Source of the DNA: Haematobacter missouriensis
Lineage (GTDB): Bacteria; Pseudomonadota; Alphaproteobacteria; Rhodobacterales; Rhodobacteraceae
Assembly (NCBI RefSeq): GCF_000740775.1
Contig: NZ_JFGS01000006.1
Span: forward strand, 1-64,000
DNA length: 64,000 nucleotides
Direction of reading: 5' to 3'
Both the position numbers and the translations under genes were made by a program. Shown piece after piece: positions 55,061 to 63,950 of the stretch. Each line of letters starts with the position of its first letter. Within the stretch, counting starts at the first letter, position 1. Under the pieces are notes generated by a model that saw only the letters and a list, made by a program, of their open reading frames with translations, was not told the DNA's origin and did no database searches.

Positions 55061-56356
55061 TCAGGCTGCGGCTTTCATCACGGCTACCTCGATCGAGGCT
55101 TCGATGATATCCAGCGCCTCATCCACCTGCGCCCAGGGCGTCGTCAGCGGTGGCAGCAAACGGATGACGTTGTAGCGCGTCCCGCAGGACAGAAGGATCA
55201 GCCCACGCGTCTCCGCTTCCGCGACGATTCGGCCTGTAAGCGCGGCATCGGGCGCGCGGCTCCCCCGATCAGTCACCAGTTCAAAGGCGTTCATCGCACC
55301 AAGGCCCCGCACATCGCCGATGCATTCCATGCCCTGCCGCCGGGATATTGCCTCCAGCCGGGCGCGGATCCGCTCTCCCATCTCCGCGGCGCGGAGACAG
55401 AGTGCTTCCTCCTCCACGATGTCGAGAACGGCGTTCGCGGCAGCCACGGCCAACGGATTGCCCGCATAAGTGCCCCCTAGGCCGCCCGGACCCGGTGCAT
55501 CCACGATCTCTGTCCGGCCCGTGACCGCGGAGAGCGGGAAGCCTCCGGCCAGCCCCTTGGCCATCGTGACGAGATCGGGCGCCACGCCCGCGTGCTCAAA
55601 GCCGAACATCTTGCCGGTGCGCGCGATACCGGCTTGAACCTCGTCCCCGATCAGGACGATGCCGTGGCGATCGCAGATCTCCCGAACCGCACGAAGAAAG
55701 CCGAAGGGCGCGATGTTGAAACCACCCTCACCCTGCACCGGCTCCACGATGATCGCGGCCACCCTCTCCGGATCGACGGAGCTGGCAAACAGCCGCTCCA
55801 GATCGGCGAGGGCCTGCGCCTCGCTGACGCCGTGGTACTCGTTGGGGAAGGGGGCGTGGACAACTTCCGCCGGCATGGCGCCAAAACCCTTCTTGTAGGG
55901 TGCGACCTTGCCTGTCAGCGCCATGCCGAGCAGTGTCCGGCCATGGAATGCGCCGGAAAAAGCGATGACACCCGACCGGCCCGTATATGCACGCGCCATC
56001 TTCACCGCATTCTCCACCGCCTCCGCGCCGGTGGTGACAAGCATGGTCTTCTTGGGGAAATCGCCGGGCGCTGCAGCATTCAGCCGCTCGGCAAGCCCAA
56101 GGTAGGATTCATAGGGTGCGACATGGAAGCAGGTGTGGGTGAAGGACTGCGCCTGCTCCGCGACGGCGGCCATGACCTTCGGGTGACGATGCCCGGTATT
56201 GTTGACGGCGATACCGGCGGCGAAGTCGATGTAGCGCTTGCCATCCGCATCCCAGAGTTCGGCGTTCTCCGCGCGCACCGCATAGATGCCACGGGTGGAG
56301 ACACCGCGGGCAACGGCGGCCTCCTTGCGGGACGAAAGCGTTCTGCTGTCAGTCAT
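55061..56356 (-). CDS. gabT: 4-aminobutyrate--2-oxoglutarate aminotransferase (class III)
   Basis: A 431-residue class III aminotransferase. PLP lysine Lys267 in TMAKGLAGGFPLSAV, with LIGDEVQAGIARTG and SGAFHGRTLLGMALTGK. High similarity in pattern to GabT (catalytic Lys268 in E. coli), which moves the GABA amino group to 2-oxoglutarate. Putrescine or 5-aminovalerate use is possible. It lies downstream of the PuuR-like regulator on the same strand, with a candidate operator in the 73-base gap. Confidence 0.87.
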   Translation of the reverse strand: MTDSRTLSSRKEAAVARGVSTRGIYAVRAENAELWDADGKRYIDFAAGIAVNNTGHRHPKVMAAVAEQAQSFTHTCFHVAPYESYLGLAERLNAAAPGDFPKKTMLVTTGAEAVENAVKMARAYTGRSGVIAFSGAFHGRTLLGMALTGKVAPYKKGFGAMPAEVVHAPFPNEYHGVSEAQALADLERLFASSVDPERVAAIIVEPVQGEGGFNIAPFGFLRAVREICDRHGIVLIGDEVQAGIARTGKMFGFEHAGVAPDLVTMAKGLAGGFPLSAVTGRTEIVDAPGPGGLGGTYAGNPLAVAAANAVLDIVEEEALCLRAAEMGERIRARLEAISRRQGMECIGDVRGLGAMNAFELVTDRGSRAPDAALTGRIVAEAETRGLILLSCGTRYNVIRLLPPLTTPWAQVDEALDIIEASIEVAVMKAAA

Positions 56357-56393
56357 CGGCCATCTCCATGTTGAGGTGGAAATGTGTAGGACC

Positions 56394-56409
56394 GCTTCAA
56401 ATTTTAAGC
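56394..56409. promoter_or_regulatory. Palindromic candidate operator upstream of gabT
   Basis: GCTTCAAATTTTAAGC matches its reverse complement at 14 of 16 positions. On the minus strand a TTGCTT (overlapping it) followed after 17 bases by TACACA resembles a promoter, so repression by the adjacent HTH-cupin protein is plausible. Confidence 0.45.
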
Positions 56410-56429
56410 AACAGATTCGGTGGCGGAAT

Positions 56430-57020
56430 TCACAGATAGGGGGGTGTACAGGCGGATATCACCACCGTCCGGCCCGGATGGACATTGCGGAACCGGTGGG
56501 GAAGGCGACTGTCGAACAGGTAGGAATCGCCGGGATGAAGTACCCGCACGTCCTTCCCGACGGTCAGCTCGAGCGCACCTTCGATCACATAGCCACCTTC
56601 GTTTGAAAAATGCTCGAGCATCGTGTTTCCGGTATCGGCACCCTGCTCATAGACCTCATGCAGAATCTGTAGGTTATGCCGCCGCGCATTGCCGATCTGG
56701 CGGAGGGCCATCCGTCCCGTGAACTCCGCTCCGCCCGACACTGGCAGCTTGGAAGTAAGGTCCGCAAGCTCCGCGTCCGTGAAGAACGGGCCTTCCGCCT
56801 CCTGCCGCTCCGCTTCAAAGAAATCGGCCATGCTGAGGCTCAATCCGCTTAATACTTTGCGCAAAGTAGAGACGGATGGACTGGAGCGGTTCTGCTCAAT
56901 CACGGAAATCTGTGCATGTGGCACCCCGGCCCGTTCGGCCAGTTGACGTTGTGACAATCCCGCAGCGCGGCGCATCGCCAGCAGTCGCGCGCCGATGTCG
57001 AACTGTCTCTCCTCATTCAC
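56430..57020 (-). CDS. HTH-cupin transcriptional regulator (PuuR-like)
   Basis: A 196-residue protein. An Xre-type helix-turn-helix (residues 9-63: LSQRQLAERAGVPHAQISVIEQNRSSPSVSTLRKVLSGL) is followed by a cupin domain (GADTGNTMLEHFSNEGGYVIEG, LHPGDSYLFDSRLPHRFRN) that should bind a small effector. PuuR represses putrescine/GABA catabolism in E. coli. Start is GTG at 57020, chosen because AGGAG lies seven bases upstream. A longer ATG at 57065 is weaker. Located upstream of gabT in the same direction. Confidence 0.82.
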   Translation of the reverse strand: MNEERQFDIGARLLAMRRAAGLSQRQLAERAGVPHAQISVIEQNRSSPSVSTLRKVLSGLSLSMADFFEAERQEAEGPFFTDAELADLTSKLPVSGGAEFTGRMALRQIGNARRHNLQILHEVYEQGADTGNTMLEHFSNEGGYVIEGALELTVGKDVRVLHPGDSYLFDSRLPHRFRNVHPGRTVVISACTPPYL

Positions 57021-57158
57021 GTCGCATCTCCTGTGATCGTCTTGCCGGACCCTAAGCCGAACCATTCCGGGCGTCCATTAACCGCCGCTTGCCCTCTGCG
57101 TTCCCTCTGACGATGCAAGACGGAGAGAGCAGTTGACTTTTGCTCGGAAGTTTTATTT

Positions 57159-57170
57159 ACGAACGGTCGT
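57159..57170. promoter_or_regulatory. Candidate TetR operator upstream of the efflux operon
   Basis: ACGAACGGTCGT is a 10-of-12 palindrome in an A+T-rich context 22 bases before the TetR gene. A TTGACT at 57133-57138 could be the -35 box. The position suits autorepression. Also within reach of the divergent HTH-cupin gene. Confidence 0.42.
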
Positions 57171-57192
57171 CTTTTAAAAAATCTGGAACCCT

Positions 57193-57792
57193 ATGGGCCG
57201 CAAGCAGACCATAGACCGGGCGGAAATTCTTCGTGCCGTGGAAACCGTCGTTGCCCGTGATGGCGCGGCGGGGCTGACCATCGGTGCCGTCGCCGCGGAA
57301 ATGGGCATCAGCAAGGCTGGCGTCCTTTACGACTTCGGGTCGAAGGAGGGGCTGATCCTTGCCTATACCGAAAGCCGCATCGACGGCTGGCGGGAGGAGG
57401 TCCGCGAGCGGGAGATCGCCCGTAAGGGTGAGGCGAACCAGCGGTTGAACAGCATCCTCGACAAGTATCAGGCCTGCGCGGGCGTGGACGATTCCCAGAT
57501 CGCGCTTGCCATTTCAGCGGCGATGGTGGCAAGTCACGGGTGTCGGGACATCGTGCGCCGTGCGCATGAGGATGACATCCAGACCATCATCTCCGAAGCC
57601 GTTCAGGATGTCGGCGATCCGGCTCCAGCCCTCATCGCCTATCTCGCACTCTGGGGGCTCAAATCGCTCGAGTTTCAAGGCGTGTCGGGTTGTGATCCCG
57701 CCTTGAGGGACAAGGTTGTCACAGCCCTTCGCGCGCTTCCATTTCTCTCTCTTCCTCTTCCCCTCGCATCGGAAAATACAGGCACAGAATGA
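57193..57792 (+). CDS. TetR-family regulator of the RND pump
   Basis: A 199-residue TetR repressor. The HTH lies at the N-terminus (RAEILRAVETVVARDGAAGLTIGAVAAEMGISKAGVLYDFGSKEGLI, residues 9-54). The C-terminal ligand pocket is not recognisable. It overlaps the adaptor gene by four bases (57789-57792), so it is cotranscribed with the pump and probably represses it until a drug-like ligand binds. Confidence 0.85.
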   Translation: MGRKQTIDRAEILRAVETVVARDGAAGLTIGAVAAEMGISKAGVLYDFGSKEGLILAYTESRIDGWREEVREREIARKGEANQRLNSILDKYQACAGVDDSQIALAISAAMVASHGCRDIVRRAHEDDIQTIISEAVQDVGDPAPALIAYLALWGLKSLEFQGVSGCDPALRDKVVTALRALPFLSLPLPLASENTGTE

Positions 57793-58940
57793 TCCGCTCA
57801 TCCCTCGACCGCGCGTGGCGCGGAATTGCACTCGTCGCGATGCTCTGCCTGCCCCTTCCCGTGGCGGCCCAGCAGGGGCAGATGCCGCCGACCTCCGTCA
57901 GCGTCATCACCATGGCGCCGGAAGCTCTGCCCGTGGTCAACGAACTGCCGGGGCGCGTCTCCGCCACGCGTATTGCCGAAGTGCGCCCGCGCGTTTCCGG
58001 TATCGTGGTGGAGCGCGTGTTCGAACAGGGGAGCATCGTGAAGGAGGGCGATATCCTCTACAAGATCGACCCTGCCCAGTTCGAGGTGCGCGTTCGTGCG
58101 GCCGAGGCGCAGCGCGCCCGGGCCGAGGCCACCGAAATGAACGCCGAAATCGAATATCGCCGCCAGCAGCAACTCCGCGAGCGGAACGTTTCTGCCCGCG
58201 CCGATCTGGATACCGCCGAAACCGTGCTGGCGCAGGCCCGCGCTGATGTCGCCGCCGCAGAGGCGGCGCTGCAGGAGGCGAAGCTCAATCTCGACTATAC
58301 CCAGGTCAGGGCACCCATCGCGGGCACGATTGGCCGTGCGTTGGTGACGGAGGGCGCGCTCGTCACCTCGCAGAGCGATATCATGGCGTTGATCCAGCAG
58401 CTCGACCCGCTCTATGCCGACTTCACCCAGTCCTCCTCCGATCTGCGTCGGCTCCGGCAGGCAATGGCGGCAGGCCAGTTGGTTGCGACCGCGCCGAACG
58501 AGGCGCAGGTGACGCTGTTCTTCGACGACGGCACGCAATACGAACATCCCGGCAAGCTGTTGTTCTCCGAAGCCACGGTCGATACGACCACCGGCCAGGT
58601 GCTTCTGCGCGGCGAATTCCCGAACCCCAACGGAGAGCTTCTGCCGGGGCTTTATGTCCGTGTCCGTATCGAGCAGGCGATCCGTGACAATGCGCTCGCC
58701 ATTCCGCAGATGGCGGTTCTGCGCGATGCGCAGGGCAATGCGCAGGTCTATGTCGTCCGTGATGACGACACCGTGGAGCTCCGCCCCCTCCAGCTAGGCC
58801 CGACGGTCGGCAACCGCTGGATCGTGGATGGTGGGTTGCAGGCTGGCGAGCGTGTCGTGGTGGTCGGTTCCCAGAAACTTTTCCCGGATGCCAAGGTCGT
58901 GCCGCAGCAGTGGTCGCAGGCCGAAAACAGCGCGAACTGA
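57789..58940 (+). CDS. RND efflux periplasmic adaptor (AcrA/MexA family)
   Basis: A 383-residue membrane-fusion protein. Signal peptide (GIALVAMLCLPLPVAAQ) followed by the lipoyl half motif (GRVSATRIAEVRPRVSGIVVERVFEQGSIVKEGDILYKIDPAQ), a coiled-coil hairpin (AEAQRARAEATEMNAEIE, NVSARADLDTAETVLAQARADVAAAEAALQEAKLNLDYTQV), and the second lipoyl half plus beta-barrel part. No lipobox cysteine. It links the pump to an outer-membrane channel, which is not encoded here (TolC-like protein elsewhere). Confidence 0.9.
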   Translation: MIRSSLDRAWRGIALVAMLCLPLPVAAQQGQMPPTSVSVITMAPEALPVVNELPGRVSATRIAEVRPRVSGIVVERVFEQGSIVKEGDILYKIDPAQFEVRVRAAEAQRARAEATEMNAEIEYRRQQQLRERNVSARADLDTAETVLAQARADVAAAEAALQEAKLNLDYTQVRAPIAGTIGRALVTEGALVTSQSDIMALIQQLDPLYADFTQSSSDLRRLRQAMAAGQLVATAPNEAQVTLFFDDGTQYEHPGKLLFSEATVDTTTGQVLLRGEFPNPNGELLPGLYVRVRIEQAIRDNALAIPQMAVLRDAQGNAQVYVVRDDDTVELRPLQLGPTVGNRWIVDGGLQAGERVVVVGSQKLFPDAKVVPQQWSQAENSAN

Positions 58941-58949
58941 GGACGTCAG

Positions 58950-61900
58950 ATGCCGCATTTCTTCATCACGAGGCCTGTCTTCGCCTGGGTGATCGCGATT
59001 TTCATCGTGCTCGCCGGTGTGCTGGCGTTGCCCTCCATCCCGATCTCGCAATATCCGCGCGTGGCTCCGCCGCAGATTCAGATTTCCACCAGCTATACCG
59101 GCGCCTCGCCGGAGGAAATCTACCAGTCCGTCGCCCGTCCGATCGAGGAAGAGCTGAACGGCATCAGCGGGATCATGTATTTCGAATCCACCTCGGATAC
59201 TTCCGGCCGGATCTCGATCACCGCCACCTTCACCCCGGAAACGGATGTCGGCAGTGCGCAGGTGGACGTGCAGAACGCGGTTGCCCGGGTGCAGCCGCGG
59301 CTGCCCTCGCAGGTCGTGAGCCAGGGGATTACCGTACGGGAGGCCGGTGCGGGCTTCCTTCTCATGGTTGCGCTGACCTCCACCGACAACAGCTATGACG
59401 TGATTGGACTGGGCGACTATATCAACCGCAATATCGTCGGCGAGTTGCGGCGCATCAACGGCGTGGGCGAGGCGCAGATCTTTGCCGCGCAACGCGCCAT
59501 GCGGGTCTGGCTGGACCCGGACAAGATGACCGGGCTCAATCTTTCCTCCGCGGATGTCGTGGCAGCGATCCGGGCACAGAACGCGCAGGTGGCGGCAGGT
59601 TCGGTCGGTGCTGCGCCGAACCCGATCAACCAGCAGCTTACTGCGACCGTTCTCATCAAGGGCCAGCTTTCCACGCCCGAGGAGTTCGGCGAGATCATCC
59701 TGCGCGCCAATCCCGACGGTTCCGCCGTCCGGCTCCGCGATGTCGCCCGGGTGGAGGAGGGGGGGGAGAGCTACACCTTCGCCTCGCGCCTGAACGGGCA
59801 GCCTTCCGCTGCCGTCGGCATTCAGCTTTCCACTACCGGCAATGCGCTGGCAACGTCCGAGGCCGTCCACGCCAAGATGGCTGAACTGTCCGCTTTCTTC
59901 CCGGAAGGTATCGAGTACTCGATCCCCTATGACACCTCTCCCTTCGTGCAGGCCTCCATCGAAAAGGTGATTCACACGCTGGTCGAGGCGGTCATTCTGG
60001 TGTTCCTTGTGATGTTCCTGTTCCTTCAGAACATCCGCTACACCGTTATTCCAACCATCGTCGTGCCGATTGCACTTTCCGGGACGCTCGCTGTGATGTG
60101 GGCGACGGGCTTTTCGGTGAACGTGCTGACCATGTTCGCGATGGTGTTGGCCATCGGCATTCTGGTGGACGACGCGATTGTCGTCATCGAGAACGTCGAG
60201 CGAATAATGGTCTCCGAGGGTCTGCCGCCCAAGGAAGCCACTGAAAAGGCCATGCACCAGATCACCGGCGCCATCGTCGGGATCACGCTGGTGCTGTCGG
60301 CCGTGTTCATCCCGATGGCCTTCTTCCCCGGCTCGACGGGCATCATCTACCGCCAGTTCGCTTTGACGATGGTGGTGTCGATCCTGTTCTCCGCTTTCCT
60401 CGCTCTTACCCTGACACCTGCGCTCTGCGCGACTTTCCTGAAACCCGTCAAGCATGACCATCATGCCAAGAAGGGGTTCTTCGGCTGGTTCAACCGGGGC
60501 TTCGACCGGACGACCGAGAGCTATACAGGCGGCGTGCGGCGGGTGGTGAACAGGCCATGGCCGATGATGCTGGTTTACGTGATCCTCTGCGCGGCGGTCG
60601 GTTACGGCTTCCTCCAACTGCCGACCTCCTTCCTGCCGAACGAGGATCAGGGCTTCATCATCACCGATGTGCAGGCACCTCCCGCGGCCTCCGCCAACCG
60701 TACGAGCGCGGTGCTGGAGACAGCGGAGGGCATCTTCAGCGAGATGCCGGAGGTCGAGAACGTGGTCAGCATTCGCGGCTTCTCCTTCTCCGGCTCGGGG
60801 GAGAATGCGGGGCTGATGTTCGTTACCTTCAAGGACTGGGCTGAACGGGATCGGTCGGCTCAGCAGATCGCCAACGCCGCGAACGCGCAACTTTTCGCGG
60901 TGGAAGACGCCCGCGCCTTTGCCCTGTCGCCGCCTGCCATCCAAGGCTTCGGAACGGCCTCGGGTTTCAGCTTCCGCCTTCAGGACAGGGTGGGTCACGG
61001 CCAGCAGGCGCTGCAGGCGGCGGCCAATCAACTCATGAGCATGGCGGGCGAAAGCCCGATCCTTGCCGGTCTTCGGACGGAGGGGCTACCGGACGCGGCA
61101 CAGGTGCAGGTTACGATCGACCGGGAAAAGGCGAATACCTTCGGTGTGACCTTCGCCGACATCTCCGCTACCATCTCGCAATATCTGGGGTCGCTCTATG
61201 TCAACGACTTTCCGAACAACGGGCGGATGCAGCGCGTGATGGTGCAGGCGGGTGAGTCCGCCCGCATGCAGGCGGAGGGGCTTCTCAATCTGACGGTGCG
61301 CAACAGCCACGGCGGCATGGTGCCCTTCTCCTCCTTCGCGACGCTGCACTGGGAGCGGGGTCCGGCGCAGGTGGTGGGCTACAACGCCTATCCCTCCATT
61401 CGCATCGCCGGTCAGGCTGCACCCGGCTATTCCTCTGGCGCCGCGATCGCGGAGATGGAGCGGCTGGCGGGTGAACTGCCGGAAGGCTTCGGATACGAAT
61501 GGACAGGACAGTCGCTGGAGGAGATCTCCTCGGGTAACGCCTCCGCCCTTCTGTTCGGCATGTCGATCCTGTTCGTGTTCCTGCTGCTCGCCGCGCTTTA
61601 CGAAAGCTGGTCGATCCCGATCTCGGTTATGCTCGTCGTGCCACTGGGGGTCATCGGCTGCGTGATCGCGGTGATGCTGCGAGACATGCCGAACGACGTA
61701 TATTTCAAGGTGGGTCTCATCGCGATCATCGGTCTCTCTGCCAAGAACGCGATTCTCATCGTGGAATTCGCGAAGGGGCTGCGGGAAGAGGGCAAGACCG
61801 CGCTAGAGGCGGCGGTGGAGGCGGCGAAGTTGCGCTTCCGCCCGATCCTGATGACCTCGCTCGCCTTTACGCTGGGCGTGGTGCCGCTCGCCATCGCCAC

Positions 61901-62054
61901 AGGGCCTTCGGCGGCCAGCCAGAATGCCATCGGCACGGCGGTGATCGGGGGCATGATCGCCGCGACCGTGCTGGCCGTGTTTTTCGTGCCGGTATTCTTC
62001 GTGGTGGTCATGGCGCTCTTCGAGCGTCGCAGGAAGGCGCCCGCTGCAGCCTGA
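58950..62054 (+). CDS. RND multidrug efflux pump, AcrB/HAE1 family
   Basis: A 1034-residue inner-membrane pump with the usual twelve-helix RND arrangement and two large periplasmic loops. The proton-relay aspartates are Asp407 and Asp408 (GILVDDAIVVIENVER), the same positions as in AcrB. The start is MPHFFITRPVFAWVIAIFIVL. It extrudes drugs, bile salts or solvents, powered by the proton gradient. It lies nine bases after the adaptor gene. A terminator follows. Confidence 0.93.
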   Translation: MPHFFITRPVFAWVIAIFIVLAGVLALPSIPISQYPRVAPPQIQISTSYTGASPEEIYQSVARPIEEELNGISGIMYFESTSDTSGRISITATFTPETDVGSAQVDVQNAVARVQPRLPSQVVSQGITVREAGAGFLLMVALTSTDNSYDVIGLGDYINRNIVGELRRINGVGEAQIFAAQRAMRVWLDPDKMTGLNLSSADVVAAIRAQNAQVAAGSVGAAPNPINQQLTATVLIKGQLSTPEEFGEIILRANPDGSAVRLRDVARVEEGGESYTFASRLNGQPSAAVGIQLSTTGNALATSEAVHAKMAELSAFFPEGIEYSIPYDTSPFVQASIEKVIHTLVEAVILVFLVMFLFLQNIRYTVIPTIVVPIALSGTLAVMWATGFSVNVLTMFAMVLAIGILVDDAIVVIENVERIMVSEGLPPKEATEKAMHQITGAIVGITLVLSAVFIPMAFFPGSTGIIYRQFALTMVVSILFSAFLALTLTPALCATFLKPVKHDHHAKKGFFGWFNRGFDRTTESYTGGVRRVVNRPWPMMLVYVILCAAVGYGFLQLPTSFLPNEDQGFIITDVQAPPAASANRTSAVLETAEGIFSEMPEVENVVSIRGFSFSGSGENAGLMFVTFKDWAERDRSAQQIANAANAQLFAVEDARAFALSPPAIQGFGTASGFSFRLQDRVGHGQQALQAAANQLMSMAGESPILAGLRTEGLPDAAQVQVTIDREKANTFGVTFADISATISQYLGSLYVNDFPNNGRMQRVMVQAGESARMQAEGLLNLTVRNSHGGMVPFSSFATLHWERGPAQVVGYNAYPSIRIAGQAAPGYSSGAAIAEMERLAGELPEGFGYEWTGQSLEEISSGNASALLFGMSILFVFLLLAALYESWSIPISVMLVVPLGVIGCVIAVMLRDMPNDVYFKVGLIAIIGLSAKNAILIVEFAKGLREEGKTALEAAVEAAKLRFRPILMTSLAFTLGVVPLAIATGPSAASQNAIGTAVIGGMIAATVLAVFFVPVFFVVVMALFERRRKAPAAA

Positions 62055-62093
62055 GTGCTTGGCCGGCAACGCTGTCGGCCCCATACTCCACAG

Positions 62094-62125
62094 GGCGTCC
62101 GGGGAACCGGGCGCCTCTTTCGTTT
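62094..62125 (+). terminator. Rho-independent terminator after the efflux operon
   Basis: A 9-base-pair GC-rich stem with one G-T pair (62094-62102 with 62107-62115), four-base loop GGAA, then a T-rich tail (TCTTTCGTTT). It lies 40 bases after the pump stop codon and 14 bases before the dctB start. Confidence 0.75.
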
Positions 62126-62138
62126 CCGGGAGCCGTCC

Positions 62139-63950
62139 ATGATGCGCCGTATCCTTGTCGCCGGAACCTGCCTGCTTCTCATCCTGTTATCGGTCTGGCA
62201 GGCGAGGTGCATCGCGCTCCGACACTATCTGGAGGCGGACCGGCAGCGGGCCGAAACGGCGCTCCGGCTTACCACGGGGGCGATGACCGGATATCTCGCG
62301 CGCTACGAAGTTGCGCCCGAGTTGCTTGCCGCTCTGGATCAGGTGCAGGCGCTGGCGGCCGATCCCGACAACCCTGCCCGCGCCGCCGAGATAAACACGA
62401 TGCTTACGGAGCGGAATGCCGCGCTTCAGGCATCCGACATCTATGTCATAGGGCGTGACGGCGTGACACTGGCCGCCAGTAACCACGACCGGCCCGACAG
62501 TTTCGTGGGCCAGAACTTCAGCTACCGGCCCTATTTTCAGGACGCGATCTCCGGGCGGCTCGCGCGGTTCTACGGGATCGGCACTACATCCGGCCTCCGG
62601 GGATACTACTTCTCCGCGCCGATCCGCCTGGGTGGGGATATCCTGGGCGTGGTCACGGTGAAGATCGGCCTCGACGCGCTGGAGGAGAGTTGGTCGGGCA
62701 GCGAATATCGTATTTTCGTCACCGATCCCGAGGGCGTCGTGTTCATGTCCTCGGTGCCGGAGTGGCTCTACGGAGGCCTCATGCCGCTGACGCAGGACAG
62801 GGTGGCGCGGGAGGAAGCCTCCCGCCGTTATGCGGGGGAGCGGCTCTTTCCCCTTCCGCTCACGCGGCACTCGGCGGTGGCGGTAGAGACGCTGCGCGAG
62901 ACGGGCGGACAGCGCAACGACTACACTGCTGTGGCGCAGGTCTCGTCCGACGCTGGCTGGCAGGTTCATGTCCTGCTCGACAGCGCCTCCGCCCGGGCAC
63001 AGGCAGCGCTTGCGGCACTGGCAACGGGGCTTCTGATCTGCCTGCTGCTTTCCGCGGCCATTGTCCTCTGGCAGCGTAGTGCAGGCCAGCGGGAACGGCT
63101 GGCGCTGCAGGAACGCGCCCGTGCGCATCTGGAGCACCGTGTCGCACGCCGGACATCCGCGCTCAATGCCGCGAACCTTCGGCTGGAGGCGGAGATCGCG
63201 GAGCGCCGGGAGACGGAGAACGAGCTTCGCCGCACACAGGCGAGCCTCGTTCAGGCGGGCAAGCTCGCCGCACTGGGTCAGATGGCCGCCGCCCTGTCTC
63301 ACGAACTCAACCAGCCGCTGGCTGCGGCGCGGAACTACGCCGATAACGCGATGACCCTGATCGACAGGCAGGATCTTCCCCGCGCGCGCGACAACGTGGG
63401 GCGTATCCATGCTCTTGTGGATCGCATGACTTCCATCGGCCAGCACCTCCGCAACATCGCCCGGAACCCGGAGGAGAAGCTCGGACCGGTCGATCTCGCG
63501 TCGCTCATGGACGAAACCCGCGCCATCGTCGCCCCCCGGCTGGAGGCGACGGGCGCTGAGCTGGAAGTCGAGATCACGCCCGATCTTCCTGCGCTCCGTG
63601 CCGGGGCGACGCGCCTTCAACAGGTGCTGGTCAATCTTATTGGCAATGCCGCTGACGCGGCTGCGGAAGCGGAGGACCGCCGCATCCGTTTGACGGCACG
63701 TGTGGAAGATGGCCTTGCCGTCATCCGGGTGCGGGATCACGGGCCGGGGGTGCCCGCGGCGATCATCGACCGGATCTTCGATCCGTTCTTCACCACGAAG
63801 CGGGTGGGGGCGGGCCTTGGGCTGGGTCTTTCCATCTCCTATAACATCGTCAAGGATTTCGGCGGCGATCTCCGGGTGACGAACACCGGCGACGGCGCGG
63901 AATTCGCAGTCATCTTGAACGTGGCGGAGCGACGGGGAGCGGCGGCGTGA
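62139..63950 (+). CDS. dctB: Two-component sensor histidine kinase, DctB family
   Basis: A 603-residue membrane kinase. A first hydrophobic segment (residues 5-21) and a second (about 288-312, LAALATGLLICLLLSAAIVLW) enclose a periplasmic dCACHE sensor with FVGQNFSYRPYFQDAISG and GLRGYYFSAPIRL typical of C4-dicarboxylate sensors. The kinase part has His388 in ALSHELNQPLAAARNY, N-box NLIGNAADAAAE, and G-boxes DHGPGVP and GAGLGLGLSISYNIV. It probably senses succinate/malate and activates dct transport through the next gene. GGGAG precedes the start. Confidence 0.88.
   Translation: MMRRILVAGTCLLLILLSVWQARCIALRHYLEADRQRAETALRLTTGAMTGYLARYEVAPELLAALDQVQALAADPDNPARAAEINTMLTERNAALQASDIYVIGRDGVTLAASNHDRPDSFVGQNFSYRPYFQDAISGRLARFYGIGTTSGLRGYYFSAPIRLGGDILGVVTVKIGLDALEESWSGSEYRIFVTDPEGVVFMSSVPEWLYGGLMPLTQDRVAREEASRRYAGERLFPLPLTRHSAVAVETLRETGGQRNDYTAVAQVSSDAGWQVHVLLDSASARAQAALAALATGLLICLLLSAAIVLWQRSAGQRERLALQERARAHLEHRVARRTSALNAANLRLEAEIAERRETENELRRTQASLVQAGKLAALGQMAAALSHELNQPLAAARNYADNAMTLIDRQDLPRARDNVGRIHALVDRMTSIGQHLRNIARNPEEKLGPVDLASLMDETRAIVAPRLEATGAELEVEITPDLPALRAGATRLQQVLVNLIGNAADAAAEAEDRRIRLTARVEDGLAVIRVRDHGPGVPAAIIDRIFDPFFTTKRVGAGLGLGLSISYNIVKDFGGDLRVTNTGDGAEFAVILNVAERRGAAA

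Noticed and set aside
58794-61031. A 745-codon open frame on the minus strand under the RND pump gene
   Set aside because: It is the antisense of the pump gene, has His/Arg/Gly-rich composition typical of GC-rich shadow frames, and matches no family.
62187-63740. A 517-codon minus-strand frame under dctB
   Set aside because: Shadow of the DctB coding sequence. No start signal or recognisable domain.
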